Below, piece by piece: positions 1-11,917 of a stretch of DNA of 64,000 bases. The stretch is from Lutjanus erythropterus. Taxonomy: Eukaryota > Chordata > Actinopteri > Lutjaniformes > Lutjanidae. How positions within the stretch are numbered: position 1 is the stretch's first letter; every line of letters begins with the position of its first letter. The stretch is from assembly GCA_020091685.1 (NCBI GenBank), contig CM034613.1:17966648-18030647 (forward strand), in the 5' to 3' direction. Both the position numbers and the translations under genes were made by a program. The notes beneath the pieces are model-generated. The model saw only the letters and a list, made by a program, of their open reading frames with translations, was not told the DNA's origin and ran no database searches.

Positions 1-1980
1 GCATATAATCAGTGATTTTTAGAGCTGGGAAGACGCAGTCCAGTATCTGGATTTGGGTGTTGATACTGATTGGATATTGGACTGACGCCACCAATCCACA
101 TAATGATCCAGAGTGCATGCTTTTGGTTTTTTATTTAGTTTGCTTTTGTATTTTTTATGAATCAGTAGTAACAGCTGGATAACTCAATAAGTTTGGAGAT
201 ATTTTTGTCTTGAAACACAAAAAAGCAACTTATAATGTGTAAAGTCAGAATTTCAATGGGTGGAAGATGTTGTATCGGTTTTTGGCAGGGATACATGTTA
301 AATATGTGAATTGACAGATTATGTCAAAACATTTCTACTTTACAATACAAATATATTTAAAATTCAAAGGTCAGAATATTGTTTATTTTATCAGTGTTGG
401 CCATGAGAGACAGGTAATTATAAGTTACTATATCTGCTGAAAAAAAAACATGTTGCACACATATTTTTTTTTCTTGCAACAACAATTCTGTAACCCATTG
501 TAAGATTTTTCCTTACACACATGGATACAAAGTGTGTCCTGTAGCCTGCATGACAAACACTGGCCTGTTGTCAGAGCCCATTGCAGTCAACATGGCGAAG
601 CTGCGGATGTGTTCTGAAACTGCAGCACAGATTCATGTATGTTGTGAACAGTGAATTCTTTTTGCCCTGAAATGCAGCAGTTCTGGAACATTTGGTTGAT
701 TTCATAGACTGTGTTAAAAAAAAAAAATCATTGATACATGAAAATAATACGCCTATCACACATAATAACATGAAGATGATATGATATAACCTAAAAAAAG
801 ACAATTAGACATATAGAGGAGACAAATAAAACAAAAAACAAATGAAATAGAAAGGATCTCTTCAGATTTATGGTACCAACACATTTAGACACTGAAATAC
901 ACTTATGACAGGTAGAGCATATTTAGAGTTTAATATAGTCCTACTCTTCACCAGAGCAAAACTTTCTTATATCATACTTAATGTTTCCAAAATAGGCTTA
1001 GTTCAAATTAGTTCTTTATTCAGCTTTGAATATAAATATTTTACCTATTTTAATAATTGTATTTCTTATATGGGGCATGTTTTTTTTTCAGAAGCGCCTA
1101 CACAATGTTTAAAGGTATAAATTTAAAGTAAATGTTGAGTGTGAAAGTTGAGACATATGGACAACAGAAAAACGAATACATCTGGTCTTACTCTTCCTCA
1201 TAATGATGACTGCTCAGTGTTAGACTGTGTTTCATCAGTTTTTTTCTTCCTCTTGTTATTGCCAGCTTTCAAATTAAGGCAGATTACCCCAAAAATTATC
1301 ATACAAACGTGTCAATGTGTCTCTCCCTTGCAGTGACTGTGTATAGATATTTTTCTGTTATTCTCAATAGATTTAATTAACTTTTCACCTCGGCTACTTG
1401 TGCTGCCACTCGCTAGCTGTCGTGTTATTACCTGGCTCGCTAGCAAACACACTTGATTGATGGGGACGTTGAGGTTAATTTGCTTTTATACGTGTTGTGC
1501 ACCGAGAATTTCTGCTCTAAATGAGCAGCTTGTGCTGCGTGATATTGTTTTGACCGTACATGTTCATGGCATCTGCTGCTACAGGCGTCTGCTGTGCAGT
1601 TTCCAACACCAACCTTAGCCTGCTGTGCAGTTAGTTTTTGCCATGTCAATGTGAGATGTTCACTGTACTTTAACTCGTAAGGAAAGCATTTTACCCTTCC
1701 ACTAACTCATTGGCATCTCTGTGTTCGTTTGATCACTTTATGCCATTTCCTACTGAGTGTCCTCCTACTTTTGCATCAGAAACATATCACTATATTATGA
1801 TTATATTCAAAAATGTATCACATCTCCTGTCCAAACATTTTTACTTTCCAATTTCCAGACATTGGAACTCATAAATATCACCATATTATATCACCACCTG
1901 CCATAAACTTTGCATTTCCAGTGTGTAAGATTTAGGGGAATGTATTTGCAAAATATGGCAGAAAAGGAATAATAATTTGT

Positions 1981-2121
1981 TTTCATTAGTCTTAATTTTG
2001 ACAGCAAATTTTAATTTAGGTTTAGTCAGTGTTTTGACTAAAATGCCATTTAACTTTAGCCATTTTAGTAATCTGAATAATTTTAGTTATAGAGTAGTTT
2101 TAGTTGACTAAATATCAACAC
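1981..2121. repeat. Decayed dispersed teleost repeat (TTTTAGT-rich)
   Basis: The run contains the TTTAGTCA, TGACTAAAATG, TTTTAGTTGACTAAAT and CAACAC motifs in the order I recognise from a very common fish dispersed repeat. The family name is not asserted. Confidence 0.5.
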
Positions 2122-4268
2122 TCATCAAAACTCAACACACAGCAATAAAGTAAAACTCAGCCAGACTGTTTTGGTTAGTCTTTCCATTGCTGTAAAAATC
2201 ACCAGTTCTGGTTTGGTTGACATAAATCCATAAATCTGAGTTAGATGAGAAAATATTCTGTCTGTTTTCCTGTCACTCTTCCTCCGGCTCAGTGCCGCTG
2301 AATTCATGCAGGCCATTAGTTTAGAAAAATGAAATGACAAATATATATATAAAAAAAAAACAATAGATTCAGTCAATCGCTGATAGCTGATTTGTTCGTC
2401 CAATTGCCCAACTCTAATTCGATATATCGTTAGATCCCTGTCTTCTCCAGCCATAAACTTCCTTTAAGCATTTCAGTTGTAACTATGCTTCATTTGCAGT
2501 CACCTCAAAGCAGTCAGGAGTAAATGGTTCGGGGTAAGTCTGCACAAATAAACAAGTACCTGAGTCATCAAACCCATTTTGAATCAACATGCTCCTTTAC
2601 AGAGCTCCAAGATAGGCCGAAACTACTTCACAGCTTTTCCTGTGCTCTCCATTTGCACATTTAGTTCAACAAGCACTATGCCAAATTAGAAACTGGAGCC
2701 CTGGAGTTCGGTGCAAATTAAATTTGGCTGCTGAGGATCTCTTTAGATGTTTGTAAGTTATATTTACTGGTTCAGTGGTCTCATTACTTAATGCATTATC
2801 TTCATTTAGGAAATTCAAGTTGCCCTCCTTGCACTGTTTGATGGTCAGTTCTATTCACACACTGCCCATACAAAGACATTTTACCTTTTTTTATTGCTTT
2901 AGTGATAGATAATTGAATATTAAGACCAGGTTATTTGGGGGAACATGTACTTATGGTCATTATTAAGTATCTATTTGTGATTTTGAAGGATTCATTGGCA
3001 GCTGCATTCACAGTTCTCTAACTTTGTCAGGATTGCCCTCAATCCTTGTTACTTTGTGCACTGGTTATGTGAGAATTATTTTATTTCAAGGTATTTCAAT
3101 GCACTTTACAGCACCCATTTGTGAAAGAAAAAAAAAGCATTTCAAGAATGTCAGTCTTGTTTAAAATATGTCTTGCTTGTAATGGAAGATACACTTAAAA
3201 AGATACCACTTATTTGACAACAGAGATTTTTAACTGAAGGACACTTTTTGTCACACATTTGCTAGCGGATGGTCTCTGAGCGTGTACCCTGCGCTCCTCT
3301 TTTCTCTTCTGTTCTCTCCTCTTTTTTTCCCCCTGTGTTCTTTTCTGTGGTGGCTGATTGGCAGATCGAGGCTGAAGTGTCACCCAGCCCTCCTCGCCCA
3401 GTCGCACATTGTGATCCTCTCCCTCTCAGCGTGTCTCTGTTGATATGGCAGGGTTACCTCCGGGGGCCTCGTCTCAGAAAACCTTACACAATGACTCCAA
3501 AGTGAACTCCTCCTGCGGTACAAGGGTTAAGGAAGATTCTGGAGCAGGATGATAGAAAACTTTTTAATCAAATTAGAAAGCTGAGTGTAGTGTGTCAGCA
3601 CTGTGAAGGCCCTGAAACCAGCAGAAATAAGATGCTGTTAATTGAACACAATTTCGATATTCAGTAAAATCCTCTTTCAGGAGGTTTGTGATTATCTTTC
3701 TGTTGATTTGCCCACTTTAAGTGTATATTTTAAAGCAGGGGAAAATGGATGCACCCAAAACCAAATACATTACTTGGAAAAGGACAAAATGCAATGGGAA
3801 CAGATATTTCTTCTGTCCAAAGTAGTTCATTATTACTTGGAAAAAGTCTGCTCCATTTTTACCTCCTCATAGTCAAAAAAGGTCACATCTACCTGAATTA
3901 GTCAATGATTTAATACACCAAGATTATTCAACTGAACAACGTTTTTATATACCTCTATGTCTGTATTGTAGAGTTTCTATTTTCAATGCAAAACAGAATC
4001 TTTCAATTCATAAATTGCTTTTTTAAGGTTCTGATATCGATAACCCCAGTTAAAGGAGAGATGGAGAAAATTCATAAAACTTTATTTTGCTAAGAATAAA
4101 AAGAGAGAGACATGAAAAGTACAGCCAGGGGATGTGGATGTATATTTTGTAATGAATTATATGCCAATATTAAGTACTTTTGACGCTTTGTGGGCACAAC
4201 AATTTCATTGACAGTGAATAATAGGTTAGAAAATAAAACCTTGGCCTGATTTATTGTGACTTCTGGTT

Positions 4269-4961
4269 AGGGCTGTGACAGTATGGATTCTTTTCAAACA
4301 CAGTGAAAAAGCAGTGTATTCCTGTGGAGTGGCTGTTTACCACAGCTGCTTAAATAAGTAAATTCTGAACTTTATTGAAGGATGCTGTAAGAAGCTTTGT
4401 ACAACTTCTTTAAGGAATAGGGCAGTTCATAATATGTGTGTGGTGTGCAACTAACGGAGAGAGCGCAGCACACTGAGGATGACGGTGCTGCTCATACCGG
4501 AGCAGAAACTTAGCAGTAAGCTGTCAGTGTGGCAGTAAATGTACAGCACAGGTTACAGTGTGTCAGTTTATGAGCGCTGCTGCTTCCTAAGACCAAGCAA
4601 CGTCTTGTCTGTTGTTTCCAAACTGCTGAGAAAGTGAAGTAAGTTAAGAAGTAAGAAGTAAGTTAAGCAGGAAAGGCTAATCCTAATGCGCGCCTATCCT
4701 TTTCAGAAGCTTTCTAATCCAGCCTAGAACTGCACTGTTTTTTTCAGAACTTTAAAATAGATCCAAAATCCAAGGCTGAATGTCTTCTGTAGTTATTTAT
4801 CCATTTTTCCGTCTTGAAAACCGTTGTTGTTAGCTGTCCACCGACAGTCGCACGATGCCTTGGCTGTATTTCTGACTTGTCATGTGTGATAGTGCAGATC
4901 CGTATTGACCCTTCAAAATAAGATCAAAAGACCACAGTAATGCAGTTATTATCACAGCCCT
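4269..4961. mobile_element. MITE-like element with AGGGCTGTGA termini
   Basis: The left end starts AGGGCTGTGACAGTAT and the right end is the inverted copy TTATCACAGCCCT, about 690 bp apart. There is no transposase-like reading frame. No clean target-site duplication is visible. Confidence 0.45.
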
Positions 4962-5633
4962 GCTTGTGGTATAAAACACGCCCACTGCTGGTCTTCTATA
5001 CAAATACAGAGACAGATGATTTTGTTGGTCGTACAGATAGAGATCCAAATAATAATGTCTTTGTGTCTTTGTGTACCTCTAGCAGGGAACAGTGTGCAGC
5101 ATTTTGTTAGTGCTTTTTTTAAGGATATTTTTTTCTCCTCTCATCATAGCTTTGTCTGGATTTCAGAGGAACCTACAGTGCTTTTTATGAACATTTTTCC
5201 AATAGTTAACTCAGCAGGGAGAAGTCTCAAACACACTGTGTACTGAATCAGCACTCCTAGATCTTTTAAAACAAAAAAACAGCAACATTTTTTCACATTT
5301 CAATTGGAATATTTCTTATTTTCTCAAATTAACATGCAACTGAACAGATATTCTTTCTCACAGAGCTCCAAACCTTATGGAGACACAAACACTACTGTAT
5401 ATGCATTCCTTTCTGGTGTTTTTACACAGGATTTTCTTACTTTTTACATGGGTGTAATTCACCTATAAGTATGTTCTTGTAAACTCAAAATGGAGCCCAT
5501 AAATCACTGCAGCAAACTGAAGGTGTCTAAGCGAGCAGCGTGGCCTAGAAAGGTAGTCATCCCTGTCCGAACCAAGCAGAATCCATCACTGCATTATGAG
5601 AGTCTCAGAGGAGAGATTGGAAGGCAGTATTGA

Positions 5634-5680
5634 CGCACACGCGCGCACGCACGCACACACACACACACACACACACACGC
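5634..5680. repeat. (CA)n / (CGCA)n microsatellite
   Basis: A run of CGCA units grades into an uninterrupted CA tract. Short frames reading His-Thr-His through it are artefacts of the repeat. Confidence 0.95.
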
Positions 5681-6059
5681 AAACAAACAAGAGGCTTCTG
5701 CTCTTTCATATTAATTGGTCCATTACAGAGAGTGATGATAGGTTATGCTTGGTTGTCAGAAGCTGTCGTTTTTGGTGTGACAGCAACACCTCCTGATGCA
5801 AGTGATTTAAATAGTCCAATGAGCAGGCCTGACTGCTGTAGGACAGGTTTTTGTAAATTCATAGCCTGGTTGTGATCTGAAAGTAGAAGTATTGATGCAT
5901 GCAGAAAGAGGGGGTAAGAGAAAGAGATAGGAATAGAGACAAATTAAATCCTAATAATGCGTGAATGTCGTTGCAGGCACTACTTTCTCTGGATTCTTTT
6001 GAGGCTGTAAGTCAATTATCCTCTCGTGAACAGTTGTGTCACTGTAAGCACCAGTGTTA

Positions 6060-6320
6060 TATCCCTCACAGTGCTTTGAGCTAAATGCTAATATTAGCAA
6101 TTCTAACATGCTCATGTTTTCCAGGTAATATGTTTACCATGTTCACCATCTTAGTTTAGCATGTTAGTGTGCTAACATTAGCTAATTAGCACTAGATACA
6201 AAGTAAAGCTGAGGCTTATGGGAAAGTGTTTAAATTAAATTTTACCTGTTGATTGTACTAGATGGAAATGCCGTCCATTTACATTCAAAGGATCACCAAA
6301 CTATTGATATTTTCCAAATT
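6060..6320. repeat. Dispersed teleost repeat with TTAGC/GCTAA motifs
   Basis: The phrases GAGCTAAATGCTAA, ACCATGTTCACCATCTTAG and GCTAATTAGCACTA, followed by GAGGCT, occur in the order of a well-known fish dispersed repeat. It is diverged from memory of the consensus. Confidence 0.6.
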
Positions 6321-6790
6321 GAGCAAATAAACAATAACAGTACAAGGTGACATTTGGTCAGTTCAATAGTGACAAAGAGAAAGTGCAGGTAAATAGAAAA
6401 AAAAACAAAAAACAAAGACAGGACAGATGACAGATGACAACCCCAAAGCAGAACTGAAGACAAACACTAAGGACATTAAACAAATTAAAGTAAAATAAAT
6501 GAAATTTTAAAATAAATGCTGCATGTCATGCCAGGTAAGATACCTGATCAGTCACTCAGGGATCTCTGGGAAATCCAGCTCTTATACATACTTGGGGGAA
6601 AAAGGGGTCCCATCTTACAAAAGTTTCTCAGGGAGCCATTCGTTCTGCATCTGGTGAGATATTTCAGCCTGGAAACCAACCTGAAGTAGTCGACTGACCA
6701 GCCAACAGAAAAACCAACAGACAGACTGACATTCCCATCCTGAGCACCATAAAATGTTCCAAACTGTAAATAAACAATATCCAATACCAG

Positions 6791-6960
6791 CAGAGGTGGC
6801 AAAAGTAAACACATTCTGTACTCAAGTAGACGTACAGATACTCGTGTAAAGACTGGTACAAGTAAAAGTACTAATTCATCCTCTTTACTCAAGTAAAAGT
6901 GAAAAAGTACAGGCTCTGAAATGCACGCAAAATGCAAAAGTGAAAAGTAGTTGTCTGAAG
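6791..6960. mobile_element. hAT-like MITE end (CAGAGGTGG terminus)
   Basis: It begins CAGAGGTGGCAAAAGTA and continues with TACTCAAGTAGACGTACAG and TTTACTCAAGTAAAAGT. This is the usual left part of a very common fish non-autonomous element. The matching right end (CCACCTCTG) is not seen, so the copy is truncated. Confidence 0.55.
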
Positions 6961-7898
6961 GAAATTTTTATCGACTGTTTCTGTGTGAAGCTAACTGCAC
7001 CTCACCCTTTCTCCGTTAGAGCCTCCCTCGAACCAGACGTTTTACAAGAAAAAGACATGAGCAATGATGCTCAATATCTGTAACATTAGAGCACTTTTTT
7101 TGAACTTTAACACTAGATCTTTACATCTTCTCGTTGCTTTGAACAAAACAAACAATTAGGAGGTTGGTTGATACAACGTTTTGAGCTGTCGGGTATATCA
7201 AACACCCCCCCCCCACATTGACCCACTTTCAGTTTATAACTGTAATGTTCCAAGTATTGATAACATGCTTAGACGGTGGGGGCGGCGGGTAAGTAATGTA
7301 ATCGGTGTATGCCTGAACACTGATTAACACCAGTAACACCTACGACCGCGGCAAGCCTACCAGACTCTTGAGCTCTTGCTCTGTGTGTGATCAATAACCA
7401 GCGAAGAAGAGACTCCTGGCATGCTGACATGCAAAACTAAATGTCCTTGTACAGTTTATGATGTGCGGTTAGAGTCATTTGTATGTTAATATGCAGCGGA
7501 TGATACCTGCATAAAAATGGAGCCAAGATTTAAATGATGAGTTTGGAGCTAAGAGTGGTGGAAGGTTTCATGGGTGGTTTGATTGAAACAGAATGTCCAG
7601 AATTTCAAGGTGGTAATGACTTTTCTCCATTTCTGTCTTTCCGTTTTTCAAAATTTTATGTTAAAGTAGCCTTAATCATAATTTAAAATTGGGGTTTCTC
7701 CGTAGATATTGGGGCACAAAAGGGGATAATATTGGGAAAAAATATCAGGCAAAAACTGTAAACTGGAAAAACACGACACTAACTGTACTGTAACACTGAT
7801 TGAATTATGTAAGCCTATCCTTCAGCTGGCAGCTTCAATGTTTGCATAGTTATGCTGATGTTAGACGTTGTGTTTGCCTTTATATCGTCCCTCTTCAG

Positions 7899-8028
7899 GC
7901 CCAGCTCAGAGATCTTCAGCAGGCAGCCGAGGACCTACAGATCAAATTAGAGGAGCACAGGAGGAGGAAACACGAGGCCGACCGACTCAAAGAGCAAACT
8001 TTAAAGGCTCTGGAAGCAGGGGACAGCA
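7899..8028 (+). CDS. Exon 1 (of those visible): coiled coil of PRKCSH-like protein
   Basis: This 130-nt internal exon encodes about 43 residues, beginning AQLRDLQQAAEDLQ and ending KALEAGDS. It follows a pyrimidine-rich acceptor (ccctcttcag) and is followed by a strong donor (gtaagt). It starts in phase 0 and leaves one base of a split Ser codon, completed by the next exon. The peptide is strongly heptad-like and rich in Glu, Arg, Lys and Leu, so it should form a coiled coil. In glucosidase II beta subunit a similar segment (a KLIELQ-type start, then a charged helix) sits between the N-terminal LDLa-like repeats and the EF-hands; this correspondence is from memory. The upstream exon is not identified. 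No start codon belongs here: the upstream Met in the same frame (7800) lies before the acceptor in apparent intron. A generic coiled-coil protein is the alternative if only this exon were considered. Confidence 0.75.
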
Positions 8029-9199
8029 GTAAGTGTCTTGAAACCTTTAACCTGCCATGATTAGGTTTGACTCAATTCAAAGCAATTCAGCCCAGAGAAT
8101 TGCTTCAGTTTTGTAGTTTGCTCATTGTTACGGCGACCACAGGGCAGCCTCCATTTTATTTCAGCTCTGCCTTACATTGAACCAAAGTAAATTGACCTCA
8201 GCGCCTCGGGCCAGATGGTCAGGATGACAAATGGTGGAACTTCAGAAACAGCTGGAAGGGTTAAATACAGATGCCTGTGCCATTGAAATAAATGGACTGG
8301 GAGAGGAGTGCTGAGCAGCAGCATATTGCAGTCCCACAGCTCTCCTTTTTACGTTCCTCAAACCTTCAGAGGGAAGTTGCTCATGACTCACAGCAAAATT
8401 CCCTTATCGCTCCGAGCACTAGCTGGCTCGGCATTTAAGTGACGTTCAGACTCGCGCGTGTAAATGTCCAGAAAGTTGTGGTGCTGGATTGGAAATGGGC
8501 TCAATCATTTTTGCACTGAAGTCCGTAAGGATTTAGAATCATTATGTGTGTGCGTGTGTGTTGGGAAATCAGAGGATAGAGATGGCTGGAAGTAAATTAG
8601 CTCAAAGTTTTGGTGTCAATACATCAAACAAAATGCATCTAACAACACATTTATTCAGAATAATGTCATCTGTCTGCTTTTCAGTGCTTTGCTGTTATGT
8701 TTCTCACGTTCTTCTCCGGTAATTGATTGTCTGTCTCGTGTCAAAAGGGCCCTCAAGTAAAACTTTTGATTGCAATAAAGGTCATTTGACTTTGCTAGTT
8801 CCTCTGAGCACGCATCCATCATGCGTCCCACTGTGCGAGCTGACCTTTGCTAGACGTCCGAGGCCCCCCCCCCGTGTTCTTGCGCCCGTCATCCTTTACT
8901 TCTATTACTGCTCATCTTCAGGGCGTAACAACCATCAGTTTTCATTTCCATGGTCACATTGGCATGTCCTGTCCATGTTGGCTGTCCATCCAGGCTTTTA
9001 TTATGCAGTTATAATGACTGTGTGTGTGTGGTAGCTTCTGTGTGTTGAAGTTGAAGGGTCATTTCACAGACTTAAAAGCTGATTATCTCTCCTCTTTTTT
9101 CTGCCCGCGGCCCATGACGTTACATCTAACTATAAAGCAAGGAATCTCTGTATGTATGGACTGTATGTACGCATGTCCTGCAATTTTCTTGACAATGGT

Positions 9200-9650
9200 T
9201 CATGCAATTGACTTCATACAGAGTGCAGCATTGAATTTGGTGAAATTTGGCCAGATGGTGGCGCTACAATAACAAACTTTTCATTTTAGCCTGTAACTTT
9301 TGAACCGTAAGTCTCAGAAAGAAAATTCCCTGGGTTCAATCTATTCATGTAAGCCACACCCATTTGCATCTAGATAGATTTGCCATTTTGAATTTTGTGC
9401 AGTTTTGTTTTTTTCAATTCTTCTCATACAAATTTTGAACAATTGTCATATGTCTTGAACACTTTGTTATCGGTGCAATTTGGCTGATAGGCGTTGCTGT
9501 AGCAGCATCATCTAATTATATGTGTGTATGAAACTCGAGAACTGTACACCCGATCTACTTCACACATGGCTGGTGTGTTACTGAGGACCCGAGGGAGAGC
9601 AGTGTTGAATTTGGTGCAGTGTTGCCACATGGCGGTGCCATAACAACTAG
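9200..9650. repeat. Decayed dispersed repeat (GAATTTGGTG / GGCGCTAC motifs)
   Basis: Two related phrases recur inside it: GCATTGAATTTGGTGAAATT with GGTGGCGCTACAATAAC, and TTGAATTTGGTGCAGTGTTG with GGCGGTGCCATAACAAC. They are roughly 380 bp apart, suggesting a tandem or duplicated repeat. It is followed directly by another repeat terminus (GGGGTGTCACAATTTAAATT). Confidence 0.4.
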
Positions 9651-9894
9651 GGGTGTCACAATTTAAATTTTAAATGAAAAATTAGATAAATAAAAAGCAG
9701 AACTGCAGTTCTCACAGTATTTTTTTCTTCCCACCTACTGAAGAAAAATGAAACAATACTTCAAAAACGACAAAGTGTTGTTTCCTGGTAACCTGCAGCT
9801 GCACTTTTCTGTCTTTTTAAAGAAGTATTTGAAAATGTAATTGACGGTTGTCAGGGCGTAAAACCAATGAGCTGTTGATCTTTACAAATGAAGA

Positions 9895-9998
9895 CTTGAT
9901 AGTCTACAGTAGGTTCCCCTACATGCTTGGAAGGGGAGTGTGAGGTCTGCAAACTCACCACTAGATGTCCCTGAATCCCACCAACTGGTCCTTTAAAT
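9895..9998 (-). repeat. Partial antisense copy of the element also present at 34.7-35.1 and 40.6-40.9 kb
   Basis: Read on the minus strand it gives the GGACATCTAGTGGTGAG, GCAGACCTCACACTCCCCTT and AGGGGAACCTACTGTAG phrases. These match the + strand copy near 40.57-40.66 kb in order (…CATCTAGCAG…GCAGACTGCAAAC…TTCAAGTGTATGAGAACGTAC). Confidence 0.5.
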
Positions 9999-11399
9999 CA
10001 GGTTAAGCTTCACTGTCTATATTTTTTGGATTACAGAGCTCCTCAGAACTCACAAAATATCATTAACTGGCCACATGTCATTATAGCTTAACATCTTGCA
10101 ATTTTGCCATCAAGACCTGTCAACTGAATGTCAGTCTAAAGTACCAACAGTTCCTTTAGACCTCTTTCCACCTCTTATGCACTGACTAATACACATGCTG
10201 TATAAACATGTCTCCTCACCTGTACATCCTGACTGCTCCCGCATTACTTGTCAGAACAATTGCTCTAAAACATCCTTAAACAAAAAGAACACAGAAAGAC
10301 AAATATTGAATTGGCCCAATTAAATATAGGAACATCACAATAAAGAAACTGTTTCTTTTTTCATGAACGTTTCCTTCTCTTTATGACCTGTCAATAGCTT
10401 GTCTCAAAATAGGAATGAAAAGCCAGAAGAACAAGCAGCTGAGCCTGCAAAGTAGAACTTAACAGTCTTTCCCTTTACGGCTGCTGTCGCTCAAACATGT
10501 CTCCAGGGCTTCATGCGCGGTTATTGAGAAGTTTTAAAGGGCCAGGTTATTTGTACCCTCAAAGAAAATTGCAGTTTGTCATGGCGCATTGCTTTTGGTA
10601 CAATGAAATAATAATCGAATGACTTGGCGAATTGAATATTGCTTTTACAGTGTGATTTTATTTAAATGAGAAAATTATATTCCTAGATTCTGAAAGCTTT
10701 TTTTTTGTGCACATGCTTTTATAAGACTCTGAGCAGTGGACATATTTGAAGAAGTGTTGGGATACTGCAGTGCAACAAATAATGCATATTGTGTATGATT
10801 ATTACATTTTCAGGATGTAAGAATATCGGCACAGTGTTTTCACACATCGATAGGACCACATTACTGAGCTATATCCTGTCATTTCATTAGCTAGCTCAGT
10901 ATTTACCATCCTGTCACATTTTAGATTAAATCCTTATTGAATAACAAAGAATTTGCTGTTCCTAGCTAGTCAGAAAGGACACTGATCATGTGTGCTTGTT
11001 TTTGAAAAAAAAAAAAATCCCTCTTTAATGCCAACCTCACTAAGCTTTGGGTTCATGTGGAGGTCTCTTCCTCCTCTGATGATGTTTATTTGATATGATC
11101 CCCTCATATAGAGACGCAATGTCTGTTACTCCCTTTAATGAAAGGCCCCAATATGCAAAGCTACACGCTGTCTCAGAGTTCACCCACAGTTTGAGGGGCT
11201 TTCCTCAAGTTCATCGTTAATCCGCTGGTTGACCTGATTTCTCCAGCGGACCAAACCACCTCGCTACTGTGCGTTCTTTCCAAAGGTACGCGAGTGCAGT
11301 TGGACACCGTGGCAGAAATGAAGTGAACTGAGATGGCGAGACGCCTTTTCAGTTTTGTTTGTTGTAGCAGAAGCATACTAAGCCCCTCAAATAATATTC

Positions 11400-11917
11400 A
11401 CCCTCATTCGCTACCAGTTTCTTCTTAAATTTGTTCCTGTAAGAAAAGAGTACATCAGATTCATGACGTGTTCTTAAACTGCAAAGTTGTTTGCACCTGC
11501 TCTTATAATTATGGATCCCATTGTTCTTGTAAGTGCCATTTGTTCCTAATTAGCATAAGTGTGATTTTTAAAGTGATGTGTTTATTTCTTGAGTGTAATT
11601 GTAGCTATAAATAATCACACGGCAAAAGTTGAATTAATTATTTATTTTAAAAGACCATAATGCTTTGTAAAATAATGAAAATAATTAGTAAAAATATAAA
11701 GGATAAAAATATGGATGTAATTTAAGTCCTATAATGTTATGTAACTGTAGAACTGAAGAAAATGCAGCAACCAATTTTGCACAAACATGTCAGCGCTCAG
11801 CTGTATGTGAAAATGTGCTTAGATTGTGTTCTTACCTAAGAACAAATCCTAAATAAGAAAATGTTGGTGAATCTTTGTGAAAGCGGGTTTTAAGAACTGT
11901 TGATGAATGAAGCCCAG
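11400..11917. mobile_element. MITE-like element with TTCTTAA-rich inverted ends
   Basis: The left side carries CCCTCATTCGCTACCAG followed by TTCTTCTTAAATTTGTTC. The right side carries the inverse (GTTTTAAGAACTGTTGATGA, then ATGAAGCCC). Internal TTCTTA/TAAGAA blocks are also inverted. Confidence 0.4.

Larger units (their letters stand above)
1..7898. other. Upstream region or 5' intron of the PRKCSH-like gene
   Basis: No convincing exon is seen. The block contains the dispersed repeats listed separately (near 2.0, 4.3-5.0, 6.1 and 6.8 kb), a CA microsatellite and otherwise featureless AT-rich sequence. Because exon 1 is internal, at least part of this block should be intron. Confidence 0.5.

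Noticed and set aside
2500-2533. Possible 34-nt exon between a cag acceptor and gtaagt donor
   Set aside because: It is open in a phase compatible with exon 1 (…LKAVRSKWFG), but far too short, and the peptide does not resemble the expected PRKCSH region.
3361-3505. Plus-strand frame after a pyrimidine-rich acceptor-like tract
   Set aside because: It ends in a stop with no usable donor and has no family match.
5977-6006. Possible 30-nt exon (ALLSLDSFEA) with gttgcag acceptor and gtaagt donor, phase 0-0
   Set aside because: A micro-exon by chance is likely, and the peptide does not match the family.
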